Of a stretch of 64,000 bases of DNA, positions 1 through 10,000 are shown one piece after another. Position 1 is the stretch's first letter, and each line of letters starts with the position of its first letter. The stretch is from Lichenicola sp964247735 (lineage in GTDB: Bacteria; Pseudomonadota; Alphaproteobacteria; Acetobacterales; Acetobacteraceae): contig CAXTVS010000014.1 in NCBI GenBank assembly GCA_964247735.1, positions 1-64,000 on the forward strand, given 5' to 3'. Position numbers and translations under genes: made by a program. The notes beneath the pieces are model-generated. The model was not told the origin of the DNA. It ran no database searches and worked only from the letters and a program-made list of their open reading frames with translations.

Positions 1-2293
1 GGATGTCGTGCTCGGCGACGTGGCTTTCGAACTGGCCGGCGCTGACGAAGTAGACGGTGCGCACGCGACGGCCGCGCTTGAGCACCCGCTCGGCAGGTGC
101 CGTGAAGTGGATCGCCAGGGTCATCGCCAGGTCGTGCAGCACCGCTTCCGGCACCCCGTCCAGCGCCGGCACCGCCTTGATCCGGCTCTCGATGCCGCTC
201 TTGAGGTTGAAGCGCAGGCGCCGCTCCAGCCGGTGCCGCCTCGCCTCCACGCCGCGATGCAGCTCGGCGTGCAGCTCCTCGCCGATCAGGCTTTCGCCCA
301 GCAGCTCGTCGTACTGCTCGCCTTCCAGGCGCAGCGCCACCTGGCGCAGCATCCGGCTTTCCAGGGCCTCGGTGTAGCCCTGGTAGTGCAGGCGCATGGT
401 GCCGATCGCCTCCTCCAGCAGCCTCCGCTGCCGTTCCAGCACCTCCGACACGATGTCGGCCACGCGCACGCCGAGCGTCGGCTCCACCCGGCGGCGCATG
501 TAGCGGGTCAGCGACAGCGCCACGAGATGCGCGATCATCAGCATCTCGAAGCGCTCCATCATGCAGTACATCAGCGGCGCGTCGAGGCGCAGCCGGTGGT
601 GCACCGTCTGCGCCAGCCGGAAGCGCCAGCTCGGGCTCAGCCGGCGGCGCACGGCGCGGACGTAGCCGAACCGGCCTTCCGCCCGGGCGCCGTCGATCAT
701 CGCCTCGGCGGTGCGCAGCAGCTGCTCCATCACCCGGCGCGAGATGCCGCGGATGCGGAACAGGTCGAGCAGGATGGAGCGCTCGTGGTTGGCGATGGTG
801 ATCAGCGCCAGCGTCACCCGCTGCCGCTCGCCGAGCGCGGTGTCGAAGGTGTTGGCCGCCTGCTCCTCGGCGATGCGGCGCTCCAGCCCCTCCATCACGT
901 AGCGGGTGGCGTGGGACGGGAAGCCGAACTCGCCGGCGATGCGGCGGGTGCGGTCGCGCACCGTGCCGAGGCCGATGCCCAGCACCTGGTGGCGCAGCGC
1001 CTGGTCGATCGGCGACAGCTGGTCGAGGTGCAGCGCCACCACCAGGAAGCGCAGCGTGGTGCCGTTCAGGAACAGGGTGAACAGCACGAAGCCGGTGGCG
1101 ACGATGCCGACGAATCGCGCCACCGGCGCCGACACGTGCGGGTTCTCCGTCACCGCCAGGGCGAGTGCCAGGGTGATGGCGCCGCGCAGGCCGCCCCAGA
1201 CCATGGTCGCCTTGAACCGGGTCGGCACCGGCGGCGACAGCCGGGTCGCGGCCAGGATCGGCAGCAGCCCGAAGATGACGGCGGCACGGGCGGCCATTCC
1301 CGCCGCGACGGTGATCGGGATCAGCACCAGGTCCCAGCGCGTCATGCCGACCAGCAGGCGCGGCACCAGCATGGAGGCCAGCAGGAACACGAGGGAGCCG
1401 GCGCAGAACACCAGCTGCTCCCAGAGCTGCTCGCCGAAGCGCCAGGTCTGCGGACGCAGTGTGGAGGGGCCATAGACCGAGAAGGTCAGCCCGGCCGCCG
1501 CGGTGGCGACCACGCCGGAGAAGCCGAACACGCGGTCGCAGACGATGTAGGCGACGTAGGGCAGCGCCAGGGTCAGCGTGACCTCGCCCGCAGGCGTGCC
1601 CCCGATCAGGGCGATGGTGGCGAGCGTCAGCCGCCCCAGCACCACGCCCACCGTCACGGCGCCTGCGAACGAGACGGCGAAATCGACGGCTGCGTGCCCG
1701 ATCGAGATGTGCGCGTGGCTGGTCAGCGCCGGCAGCAGGATGCCGAAGATGGAGATCGCGGCCGCATCGTTCAGCAGCGCCTCGCCCTCGACCAGGCGGG
1801 TGAGCCGCGTCGCGGCGCCGATCTCGCGGAAGATGGCGGCGACGGCACTCGGATCGGTGTTGGCGACGATGGCGCCCAGGGTGAGGCAGACCACCAGCGG
1901 CATGCCCGCCACCGGATACAGCGCGAAGCCGATCGCGGCCGTGCTCGCCACCACCGCCACCACCGCCAGCAGCAGCACGGTTGCCGCCTCGTGCGCCAAG
2001 CGACGCACGTCGATTGCGAGCGCCCCCTGGAACACCAGGATCGGCAGGAAGATCAGCAGGAACGCCTCGCTGTCGACCGGGAAGTCGAGCAGGGTGCGGG
2101 CGGCGCCGTCGAACGCGTTGATGGTGGGCGAGCGGAGCAGGAGGTCGGCGGCGCCGCCGAGCAGGATCCCCGCCAGCGCCAGCAGCACCGTTTCCGGCAG
2201 CTGCAGGCGACGCGCGATCGGCTGCACCGCGGTTCCCAGCACCAGGAGCAGCGCGATCGCGAGCAGCACCGCCGGCAGTCCCGTGACCATCAT
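1..2293 (-). CDS. CPA1-type Na+/H+ antiporter with C-terminal cyclic-nucleotide-binding domain (3' end outside window)
   Basis: Reading the minus strand from ATG at 2293 gives 764 uninterrupted codons that run off the window start, so the C-terminus is missing. The first ~400 residues are hydrophobic multi-span membrane protein carrying CPA1 hallmarks: TDP near residue 146 and EGEALLND at 169-176, the conserved ion-binding Asp region. A long soluble tail of about 300 residues rich in Arg/Leu follows. Its last visible part, from about residue 690 (GVPEAVLHDLA, then VYFVSAGQFESHV), resembles the start of a cyclic-nucleotide-binding domain. The protein should exchange cytoplasmic Na+ (or K+) for H+ at the inner membrane, probably gated by the tail. 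The start is supported by a GGGGAGG Shine-Dalgarno just upstream; a second ATG at 2290 is possible. Confidence 0.88.
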   Translation of the reverse strand, partial: MMVTGLPAVLLAIALLLVLGTAVQPIARRLQLPETVLLALAGILLGGAADLLLRSPTINAFDGAARTLLDFPVDSEAFLLIFLPILVFQGALAIDVRRLAHEAATVLLLAVVAVVASTAAIGFALYPVAGMPLVVCLTLGAIVANTDPSAVAAIFREIGAATRLTRLVEGEALLNDAAAISIFGILLPALTSHAHISIGHAAVDFAVSFAGAVTVGVVLGRLTLATIALIGGTPAGEVTLTLALPYVAYIVCDRVFGFSGVVATAAAGLTFSVYGPSTLRPQTWRFGEQLWEQLVFCAGSLVFLLASMLVPRLLVGMTRWDLVLIPITVAAGMAARAAVIFGLLPILAATRLSPPVPTRFKATMVWGGLRGAITLALALAVTENPHVSAPVARFVGIVATGFVLFTLFLNGTTLRFLVVALHLDQLSPIDQALRHQVLGIGLGTVRDRTRRIAGEFGFPSHATRYVMEGLERRIAEEQAANTFDTALGERQRVTLALITIANHERSILLDLFRIRGISRRVMEQLLRTAEAMIDGARAEGRFGYVRAVRRRLSPSWRFRLAQTVHHRLRLDAPLMYCMMERFEMLMIAHLVALSLTRYMRRRVEPTLGVRVADIVSEVLERQRRLLEEAIGTMRLHYQGYTEALESRMLRQVALRLEGEQYDELLGESLIGEELHAELHRGVEARRHRLERRLRFNLKSGIESRIKAVPALDGVPEAVLHDLAMTLAIHFTAPAERVLKRGRRVRTVYFVSAGQFESHVAEHDI

Positions 2294-2531
2294 GCGCCTC
2301 CCCGGCTGGCAAGCCTCGCCGCTACCCTGCCATATCCCATGCATCCGTTGCATGACGTAGAGGCGAGGATGCGCGGCAGGCGGGCACCGGCGTCGCGGCC
2401 AGGGAGGCGTCGAGGCGACCACGGGGCATCGTGAACCGGCTGCAGGTCGTGGCCGGCCGGGTTGGAAGCGCCGGAACGGCGGACGGCGGAGCTTCGTCCA
2501 GCCAACTCCGGTCAGGTCAGGCCTCCCGGCC

Positions 2532-2993
2532 TCAAGAAAGGCTCTTGCTCATGTGCACGACGACGCCGATGTCGGGCACAACCGCCTCGTGGTCCATCCG
2601 GTAGCCGAGTCGCCCGTAGAGCCGCAGGTTCGCGGTGAACCGGCTGTTGGTGTAGAGCCGCACCTCGGCGAGCCGCAGCGACCGCGCAAACCCTTCGGCG
2701 TGTGCCAGAAGCGCACGCCCGTATCCGCGGCTCTGGAAGGCAGGTTGAACCGCGACGTTCACGATAAGCAGGTGGTCGCGCTCAGGACGCATCTCTATGA
2801 GCGCAGCCAGTTCGTCACCGACCTGCAACAGGTCGACCGCGTGGTCGCGCACGGCAACATCGTAGTTGGCCGTCATGGGCCTCGGCTTCCGACCGAGGAC
2901 CACCACCCACTTGGCGTAAGCGGCGCGTGACAAGTCGCGAACGGCGATGGCGTCGGATGGCGTGGCTCGCCGAAGCGTCAGTCCTTCATCCAT
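2532..2993 (-). CDS. GNAT-family N-acetyltransferase
   Basis: This 153-residue single-domain protein has the GNAT fold signature. The acetyl-CoA pyrophosphate-binding segment is QSRGYG at residues 87-92, following the beta-strand VNVAVQP, and a C-terminal half typical of the family (NLRLYGRLGYR) follows. The substrate cannot be inferred; small-molecule amines or protein N-termini are both possible. It lies alone between the antiporter gene (238 bp gap with nothing recognisable) and the end of the thiamine operon. All three point the same way, but the gaps make co-transcription uncertain. Confidence 0.85.
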   Translation of the reverse strand: MDEGLTLRRATPSDAIAVRDLSRAAYAKWVVVLGRKPRPMTANYDVAVRDHAVDLLQVGDELAALIEMRPERDHLLIVNVAVQPAFQSRGYGRALLAHAEGFARSLRLAEVRLYTNSRFTANLRLYGRLGYRMDHEAVVPDIGVVVHMSKSLS

Positions 2994-3097
2994 CCCGGTT
3001 TCTGCCCGTCAAGACCGAGCTCCTGCGCATGCACCAAACCCATCCGTCACCTGGTTCCGCTCCGAGCCGGTTCCAGCGGTGCAGCGGCGACCGCCGG

Positions 3098-3736
3098 TCA
3101 GGTCGGCAACACGTCCCGGACAGGCCGGGAGGTCGCCCCGGTCGCCTCGATCCAGGCCTGCGCCCGCGCCTCCGGGTCCGGGTCCGCCACGACGTCGGAC
3201 ACCACGGCCACCGCATCGGCCCCGGCGCGGAGGCAGGACGGCGCACGGTCCAGGGTGATGCCGCCGATCGCCACCAGCGGGACGGCGCCGAGGCGGCGCT
3301 TCCAGTCGCCGATCCGCTCGAGGCCCTGCGGCGCCCAGGGCATCTTCTTCAGGGTGGTCGGCCAGATCGGCCCCAGCGCCACGTAGTCCGGCGCCACCGA
3401 CAGGGCGCGGTCGAACTCGGCGTCCGAGTGGGTGCTGACCCCGAGCCTGATGCCGGCGCGACGGATCGCCGGCAGGTCGGCGGCGTCGAGGTCCTCCTGG
3501 CCGAGATGGAGGAAGCCGATCCCCTCGTCGATCGCCGCCTGCCAATGGTCGTTCAGCACCAGGCAGGTCCCGCGGCGGTCGCAGTCGGACTTGGCGCTCC
3601 TGATCTCGGTCCGGAGCGCCGGGCCGTCCGGCGACTTGTTGCGGAGCTGGACCAGGCGCGCGCCGGCCGCCGCCATGCGGCGCACCCAAGCGGCGCTGTC
3701 CACCACCGGGTAGAAGCGGCCCGGCAGGCCCTGCAT
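3098..3736 (-). CDS. thiE: Thiamine-phosphate synthase ThiE
   Basis: ThiE (212 aa) joins HMP pyrophosphate to the thiazole phosphate to make thiamine monophosphate in the cytoplasm. Family features are visible in order: QLRNKS near residue 34, LVLNDHW, HLGQEDL, GVSTHS, VALGPIWPT and VAIGGIT, all parts of the TIM-barrel active site and phosphate-binding loops. The ATG at 3736 shares one base with the thiG stop codon (ATGA), so translation is probably coupled. It is the last gene of the thiO-NRAMP-thiS-thiG-thiE run. No terminator with a U-tract was seen after it. Confidence 0.93.
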   Translation of the reverse strand: MQGLPGRFYPVVDSAAWVRRMAAAGARLVQLRNKSPDGPALRTEIRSAKSDCDRRGTCLVLNDHWQAAIDEGIGFLHLGQEDLDAADLPAIRRAGIRLGVSTHSDAEFDRALSVAPDYVALGPIWPTTLKKMPWAPQGLERIGDWKRRLGAVPLVAIGGITLDRAPSCLRAGADAVAVVSDVVADPDPEARAQAWIEATGATSRPVRDVLPT

Positions 3737-4515
3737 CACACGAAGGCCCGGCCCAGCACCGGGGTCGACGGGCTCGCCATCTCGCGCGGCTCCATCGGGT
3801 CGGCCAGCCGCGCCGCCTGCCCGGCCTCGATCGCCAGCCGGAAGGCGCGCGCCATCGCCACCGGGTCGCCGGCCTGCGCCACCGCGGTGTTCAGCAGGAT
3901 CGCGTCGTAGCCCATCTCCATGGCCGCCGCCGCCTGGCTCGGCAGGCCGATGCCGGCATCCACCACCAGCGGCACCTCCGGGAAGTGCGCGCGCAGGGCA
4001 CGCAGCGCCCACGGGTTGTTCAGGCCGCGGCCGGAGCCGATCGGGGAGCCCCACGGCATCAGCACCTGGCAGCCGGCACGGAGCAGCCGCTCGGCCACCA
4101 CCAGGTCGTCGGTGGTGTAGGGGAACACGGAGAACCCGTCCTCGCCCAGGATGCGCGCCGCCTCGACCAGGCCGAACACGTCCGGCGTCAGGGTGTCGGT
4201 CTCGCCGATCACCTCCAGCTTGATCCAGTCGGTGCCGAACACCTCGCGCGCCATCTGTGCCGTGGTCACGGCCTCGCGCACGGAGTGGCAGCCGGCGGTG
4301 TTGGGCAGCACGCGGACCCCCAGGCTGCGGATCAGCGACCAGAAGCTCTGCCCGGCCGCCGTTCCGCCGTGAGCAGCCGACGCCTCGCGACGCAGCGACA
4401 CCGTCACCAGCTCGGTGCCGGACGCCCGCACCGCGTCGGCCAGCACGTCGGGCGACGGATACTGCGCGGTGCCCAGCATCAGCCGCGAGCGCAGCTCGGT
4501 GTCGTAGAACAGCAT
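3736..4515 (-). CDS. thiG: Thiazole synthase ThiG
   Basis: ThiG (259 aa) forms the thiazole phosphate ring of thiamine from 1-deoxy-D-xylulose 5-phosphate, the dehydroglycine made by ThiO and sulfur carried by ThiS thiocarboxylate. The catalytic lysine segment is visible (WIKLEVIGE), as are the phosphate-binding regions (PWGSPIGSGRGLNN and VVDAGIGLPSQA). Length matches the family. Its start lies 2 bp after the thiS stop and its stop overlaps thiE, so the three genes form one translational unit. Confidence 0.95.
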   Translation of the reverse strand: MLFYDTELRSRLMLGTAQYPSPDVLADAVRASGTELVTVSLRREASAAHGGTAAGQSFWSLIRSLGVRVLPNTAGCHSVREAVTTAQMAREVFGTDWIKLEVIGETDTLTPDVFGLVEAARILGEDGFSVFPYTTDDLVVAERLLRAGCQVLMPWGSPIGSGRGLNNPWALRALRAHFPEVPLVVDAGIGLPSQAAAAMEMGYDAILLNTAVAQAGDPVAMARAFRLAIEAGQAARLADPMEPREMASPSTPVLGRAFV

Positions 4516-4517
4516 GG

Positions 4518-4715
4518 TCAGCCTCCCTGCATCGGCGCCAGGATCTCCACCGCGCTGCCTTCCGCGAGCGCCCGGGCGGCACGGCGGGCAGCGGGCACGA
4601 AGTCGCCGTCGACCGCGGTGGCGACGCGCAGGCTGCCGTAGCCGAGTTCCGTCAGCGCCGCGTCCAGGGTTGCGGCGGCGACGTCGCGATCCTCGCCGTT
4701 GACCCGTATCCTCAT
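4518..4715 (-). CDS. thiS: Sulfur carrier protein ThiS
   Basis: This 65-residue protein has the ubiquitin-like beta-grasp pattern (MRIRVNGEDRDV at the start) and ends in the obligatory Gly-Gly that is adenylated and converted to a thiocarboxylate. It delivers sulfur to ThiG. It sits 2 bp upstream of thiG and 24 bp downstream of the NRAMP-like gene on the same strand. The adenylyltransferase ThiF was not seen in the window. Confidence 0.93.
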   Translation of the reverse strand: MRIRVNGEDRDVAAATLDAALTELGYGSLRVATAVDGDFVPAARRAARALAEGSAVEILAPMQGG

Positions 4716-4739
4716 CCCACCCTCCCGGCGATCCGCATC

Positions 4740-6059
4740 CTACAGGAACCACGTCACGACGAGGCCGCACGCAGCGATGAAGGTAATGCCGTTGGTGGTC
4801 CATCCAAGCAGGTTGGTCAGGCGGCCGTTCACCCGGTCGCCCATCACGGCGCGGTCGTTGGTCATCAGCAGCATCATGAACAGCAGCGGCGGCACCGAGA
4901 ACCCCTGCACCACGCCGGACCAGACCAGCGCCCGCATCGGGTTGAAGCCGAGGAAGTTGAGCGCCACCGCGACAACGGTGGTCAGCGCGATGATGGCGTA
5001 GAACAGCTTCGCCTCGTGCAGCGGGGCGTTCAGGCTGCCGGGCCGGCCGACGCTCTGCACCAGGTCGTAGGCGGCGCCGGTGGTCATCACCGGCACCGCC
5101 AGGAAGCCGACGCCGACGACGCCGAGCGCGAACAGCAGCTTGGCCGCGTGGCCGGCCAGCGGCTCCAGCGCGGCCGCGGCGTCGGCCGCGCTGTTGACGT
5201 CGGTGTGGCCGGCGGCATGCAGCGTGGCGCCGGTGGACAGGATGATGAAGTACAGGATCACGTTGGAGAACAGCATGCCGACGAGCACGTCGCGCCGGGT
5301 GCGGCGCAGCTCGGCGTCGGAGGCGCCCTTGCGCTGCCAGACCTCGGTGCGGCCTTCCTCGATCTGCTCCTCGACCTCCTGGTTGGACTGCCAGGTGTAG
5401 ATGTAGGCCGACAGCGAGGTGCCGATGCAGGCTACGACCAGCGACAGGAAGCCGGCGTCGAACCGCACCTGCGGCATGAAGGTGCCGCGCAGCACCGCGA
5501 GCAGGTTCGGGTGGGCCAGCACCGCCGAGGCCACGTAGGCGAACAGGGCCAGCGCCAGCCAGCGGAAGATGCCGCGCAGCAGCGCGTAGGAGCCGAAGTA
5601 CTGGAACAGGAGGATCACCACGCCAGCGGCGATCACGATGGCGGGGATCGGCACCGGCAGCAGCAGGTTCAGCGCGGCGCCGATGCCGCCGAGGTTGGCC
5701 GCCGCCTCGATCACGTTGCCGGCGAAGGCGCCCAGCATGACCGGGTAGAGCACCCACCAGGGGTAGCGGTCGCGGATCACGGCGAACAGGCCCTTGCCGT
5801 AGACGCGCCCGAGCTTGGCGGCGAGGTAGACCACCACGTACATCATCGGCAGCACGACCGGGGCGATCCACAGGAACGCGAGCCCGTACTTGGCGCCGAC
5901 GCTGGCATAGGTGCCGATCGCAGACGGGTCGTCGTCCGCGGCGCCGGTGACGATGCCGGAGCCGAGCAGCCGCAGGATGCCGCCGTCCCGCGGCGCCGGT
6001 GCGGGCCGCGCGACCGGGCGCGGACGAAGCAGGTCTGGCGGCTGGTCAGGCATCAGCAT
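4740..6059 (-). CDS. NRAMP-family divalent metal transporter with non-canonical metal-site motifs
   Basis: This 439-residue protein has about 11 hydrophobic helices in the order of the SLC11/NRAMP family. The metal-site helices differ from the Mn/Fe type. The helix 1 motif DPGN is replaced by DDDPSAIGTY near residues 42-51, and helix 6 has GTSLSAYIYTWQSNQ in place of the MPH motif. These replacements are typical of a widespread NRAMP-like group annotated only as divalent metal transporters, some relatives of which move Mg2+. The substrate here is therefore open. The gene lies between thiO (54 bp gap) and thiS (24 bp gap), all on the minus strand, so it is probably co-transcribed with thiamine synthesis genes. 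ThiE and other ThDP-related enzymes need Mg2+, which makes a link plausible but unproven. Confidence 0.82.
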   Translation of the reverse strand: MLMPDQPPDLLRPRPVARPAPAPRDGGILRLLGSGIVTGAADDDPSAIGTYASVGAKYGLAFLWIAPVVLPMMYVVVYLAAKLGRVYGKGLFAVIRDRYPWWVLYPVMLGAFAGNVIEAAANLGGIGAALNLLLPVPIPAIVIAAGVVILLFQYFGSYALLRGIFRWLALALFAYVASAVLAHPNLLAVLRGTFMPQVRFDAGFLSLVVACIGTSLSAYIYTWQSNQEVEEQIEEGRTEVWQRKGASDAELRRTRRDVLVGMLFSNVILYFIILSTGATLHAAGHTDVNSAADAAAALEPLAGHAAKLLFALGVVGVGFLAVPVMTTGAAYDLVQSVGRPGSLNAPLHEAKLFYAIIALTTVVAVALNFLGFNPMRALVWSGVVQGFSVPPLLFMMLLMTNDRAVMGDRVNGRLTNLLGWTTNGITFIAACGLVVTWFL

Positions 6060-6113
6060 TCCTTCCGGCGCCGCCGATCCGGCGGTCGTCGCTCGCTCGC
6101 CGGCACCGGACGC

Positions 6114-7088
6114 TCAGCCCGGCTGCGGCCCGAGCAGCGCGTCCGCCAGCCGCATCGCCAGCACCGGCGCCAGCAGGTAGCCGTGCCGGAACATGCCGTT
6201 GACGTGCACGATGTCGCCCGCGGTGTCGAGGCGCGGCATGTTGTCGCCGAAGGAGGGGCGCAGGTCGGCGGCGATCTCCAGGATTTCCGCCTCGGCGAAG
6301 GCGGGATGCAGCGCGAAGGCGGCGCTCATCAGCTCCACCATCGAGCGCAGGCGCGGCGGCCCGCGCTCCTCGCTCTCGATCATGGTGGCGCCCAGCATGA
6401 ACACGCCGTCAGCGCGCGGCACAAGGTACACGGGGAAGCGCGGATGCAGCAGCCGTACCGGCCGGTGCAAGGCGATGCCGCGGGCGCGCATCAGCAGCAT
6501 CTCGCCGCGCACGCCGCGCAAGGCCGGCAGCAGCGCCTGCGACGCGATGCCGCGGGCGTCCACCACCCGGTCGAATCGGCCGGGCGGCAGGTCCGGCTGC
6601 CGGAGGACGACTTGGCCACCGAGTGCCTGCAGCCGCTCCGCCAGCGCGGGGAGCGCGTGACGGGGATCGAGGTGCGCCTCGCGTGGGAAGAACAGCCCGC
6701 GGCCGAAGCGGCCGTCCAGGTCGGGCTCCAGGGCCGCGATCCCTGCGCCGTCGAGGGTCTCGTGGCCGGTCGTGCGGCGGGCCATGCGGCTGAGCTCGCC
6801 GGCGTCGCGTCCCAGTGCCAGCACCAGCGTGCCGGCGGAGCGCGTGTCCGGCACCTGGCGGCGCCACCAGTCGAGCGAGGGCAGCGCCATTTCCGTCAGC
6901 CCGGGCGGGGCGTTCTCGGCCTCGCACCAGGGGGCGAGCATGCCGCCGGCCTTCCAGGAGGCGCCGGAGCCGACCGCCGGCCCCGCCTCGGCCAGGGTCA
7001 CCGCCGCGCCGCGCTCGGCCAGGGTCACCGCGCTGGCGAGCCCGGCGACGCCGCCGCCGCGCACCAGCACCGAAAGCGGTGCGGTCAT
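6114..7088 (-). CDS. thiO: Glycine oxidase ThiO
   Basis: ThiO (324 aa) is an FAD-dependent amino-acid oxidase (DAO family) that converts glycine to dehydroglycine for the thiazole ring in aerobes. It begins with a dinucleotide-binding loop (RGGGVAGLASA near residues 9-19) followed by the acidic strand end ALAEAG. The C-terminal flavin motif includes VNGMFRHGYLLAP, the HGY segment typical of ThiO. The ATG at 7088 overlaps the stop of the upstream 1008-residue gene (ATGA). Presence of thiO rather than thiH fits an aerobic organism. Confidence 0.92.
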   Translation of the reverse strand: MTAPLSVLVRGGGVAGLASAVTLAERGAAVTLAEAGPAVGSGASWKAGGMLAPWCEAENAPPGLTEMALPSLDWWRRQVPDTRSAGTLVLALGRDAGELSRMARRTTGHETLDGAGIAALEPDLDGRFGRGLFFPREAHLDPRHALPALAERLQALGGQVVLRQPDLPPGRFDRVVDARGIASQALLPALRGVRGEMLLMRARGIALHRPVRLLHPRFPVYLVPRADGVFMLGATMIESEERGPPRLRSMVELMSAAFALHPAFAEAEILEIAADLRPSFGDNMPRLDTAGDIVHVNGMFRHGYLLAPVLAMRLADALLGPQPG

Positions 7089-10000
7089 GGGGAGGCGGGA
7101 GCGCCGTCGAGGCCGAGGTGCCGGAACACCGCGATCTCGCCGTTGCCGCAGAAATCGTCCTCGACCGAAAGGGCGGCCATCAGCTCCGGCGACAGCCGGA
7201 TGCGGCGGTCGCGCACCGCCTGCAGCATTGCCGTCGCCGCCTCGGGCCGGAACGGCAGGTCGAGCAGGTCGGGGCCCCAGCAGCGGATCAGGGACAGCGC
7301 GTACTGCTCCACGCCGTCGTAGATGCGCTCCAAGGTCGGGAACAGGTCCTGCGACAGGCCGTCGTGCCGGAACAGCGGCGTCGCCGGCACCGCGTCGTCG
7401 TAGCCGGTGACCTGGCCGTGCGGCGCGGTCAGGAACGCTTCCAGCATCAGGCCGTAGCCGCCGGTGAAGTCGGCGACGTTGCCGTCGGCGAAGGCGCCGA
7501 AGGCGTGGCCGCCACCCGTGCGTACCTGCGCCGCGTCTTGTGACACGCCCATGTAGAGCCCGATCAGGGGCCGGCCGAGGGCGGTCTGGATCGCGGTCTG
7601 CATGGTGCCGCTGTAGCCCACGTCGACGAAGCCGAGCGGCCCCGGCCCGGTCAGGCCGATCTGCGCGGCATAGGCGGTGAACGCGCGCAGGGCGCCGGCA
7701 CCGTGTGCGGCGATCCCGTCGCCCATCAGCTCGATCATGCAGCGCACGAGGTCGGCGTCGCGCGGGAAGCTGATCCGGTGGTGCCCGTGGCCGAGTGCCG
7801 CGTCGGGGACGAAGCCGAGCCGGGCCAGGAGGAAGGCCTCCAGCGAGCCGTTGAACCCGGCGCCGCGCAGCACCGCGTCCGGGTCGAGCCCCCGCCCCTG
7901 CGCCGCCGCCAGGGCTGCGCGGCGCGAGCAGTGCAGGTAGGAGGAGGGCGGCAGGTCGGTCCGGCCGCTGGCCTCGCGCACCGCGTCGTAGAGCCGCTTC
8001 AGGAACCAGCCTTCCCGGGACACGAAGAACAGCCGGTGCATGTGGCGCAGCGTCGGGTGCCGCGCCAGCCAGGCGACGAAGGCGAACACGAGCGGCCCGA
8101 ACAGCACGGCACCCGCCGCCTCCGGCTCGCGCAGGACCAGGGACGGGTCGACCGGATCGAGGTAGGGGGAGTTGAACAGCCGGCACGCCACCGGGCCCAG
8201 CAGGATGTCGTCGCCGAGCGTGCGCTCGCCGCCCGGCGCCAGGCCGTAGAACTCGAACAGGGCGGCAGGGCTGAGGACGTGGAAGTGGCGGATGCCGTGG
8301 TCGGCGGTGCCCTGGATGTCGGACTGCTCGTTGTCGCCGACATGCAGCAGCCGCGGTGCCGTCCCTGCCCCGCCCTGTTCCTGCGCCGCCACGATCGGCC
8401 ACAGGTTGCCGCGGTCCTTGCGGGCGCGGCGCTGCGACGACAGGTAGACGTCGTCCATCGCGATGCCGGCCTGCGCCAGCACGGCGTCGAACGCCCGGCG
8501 CGGCAGGTAGCTGTCGCTGGTCGCGACCACGCGGCGTCCGGTGCGCCTCGCGTGGTCGAGCGCCTCGATCATGACCGAGCGCGGGCGGAGCGTGCGGCGG
8601 TCGAGCGCCACCTCCTCGTGATGGACGAAGGCGATCGCCTCGGGGCTCCAGGCCGGGCCGGCGTCGTCGGCGAAGCGGGCGTAGATCTGGTCCAGGTCGA
8701 CGTCGCCCATCCCCTCCTGGGCCTGCCGGGCCGCGGCTTCGGCCGCCTGCCGGCGCGCGACGAAGTCGTCCGCGCCGCGGTGGCGGCGCGCCGCCTGCAC
8801 CTCCAGGAAGCGGTGCACCGCGTCCGGCCGTAGGCAGATCCGGGTCAGCAGCGTGTCGAACACGTCGAACGAGACCGTGTCCACCTGGGCGATGGTGTCC
8901 AGCAGGCCGGCATGGGAGGCGCGGCGGTACTGGTCGAGGTTGCGGCTGCTCCAGCCGGGACGGCACAGGCCGCGCTCGTAGTCGAGCTCGGTGAAGCCGT
9001 AGCCGGCCTCCTGCGCCACCAGCACGATCACCCGCTCGATGGCGTGCATGATCGTGCCGTCGGTCTGGCCGAGCTCGGGCGGGAAGTCGTCGGGTGTCCA
9101 GGGATGGTCGAGCAGGGGGGCGATCGCCTTCGTGCGGGCCCAGAACATGCCGCCGACGGGATAGTCCAGCATGCCGCCCGGCACGGCCGAGCGGAGGCCC
9201 AGCCGGTCGAACAGCGGCCGGGCCAGATGCCGGTTGGACAGCCAGTGGTAGCCCCAGTAGCGCATCTCCTCGCCGGGCGAGGCGGTCAGCACGCCGAGGG
9301 ACGGGTCGTCCACGAAGCGCTGGATCAGGCCGCTGACCACCGGCCGCGCCGGCAGCAGGGTGCGCAGCAGCACCTGCCGCCAGCCCGCCTGCTCGGCGCC
9401 GCGATAGGCGGACTTCTTGGTGTGGAGGTGCAGCACGAGGTCGTGGGCGGCGACGGCGTGGCGCAGCCCGACCAGGAAGGGTCCGAAGTTGCGGCCGCGG
9501 TTCTCGTGCACCTGCACCAGCAGGGAGGCGTCAAGGCCGTGGGCCGGGAACTCGGCCTCGATGCGCTCCGCCTTCTCCGGCTCGTCGGTGGTGACGAGCA
9601 GGGAGAAGCGGTACGGCAGCATCGCCAGGGCGGCGCAGATCTCGCCCCACAGCTCGACGTGGAAGACGTGCGCCGCGACCGCGATCGTCGGCCGTTGCGA
9701 GGGGGTGGGCAGCGACACGAGGCGCTCGACCGGGCGCCCGAACGGGTCCCAGGGCGGATCGGCCAGCACCGAGACCGGCCGACGCCCTTCCGCGACGCCA
9801 CCCTGGAGGTAGTGGGTGAGCGGATCGTCGATGCCCGGCCGCAGGTGCCACGCCTGCCGGAGGTAGTCGCCGACGTCGAACAGCGGCCCGGGCGATGCCT
9901 GGGCGCGGACGCCGCACGCCAGGTAGTGCTCGATCGGGTCGAGGTCGCTGTGCCGGGCTGGTACGTGGTGCCGGATGTACCAGTCGCCGTCGAACAGGCC

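Noticed and set aside
8..2434. 808-codon plus-strand open frame
   Set aside because: Its translation is Gln/His/Arg-rich low-complexity sequence, typical of an antisense frame in high-GC DNA. The minus strand encodes a clear antiporter.
4257..7322. 1021-codon plus-strand open frame
   Set aside because: It runs antisense over thiG, thiS, the NRAMP gene and thiO, has no domain-like sequence, and its composition is that of a shadow frame.
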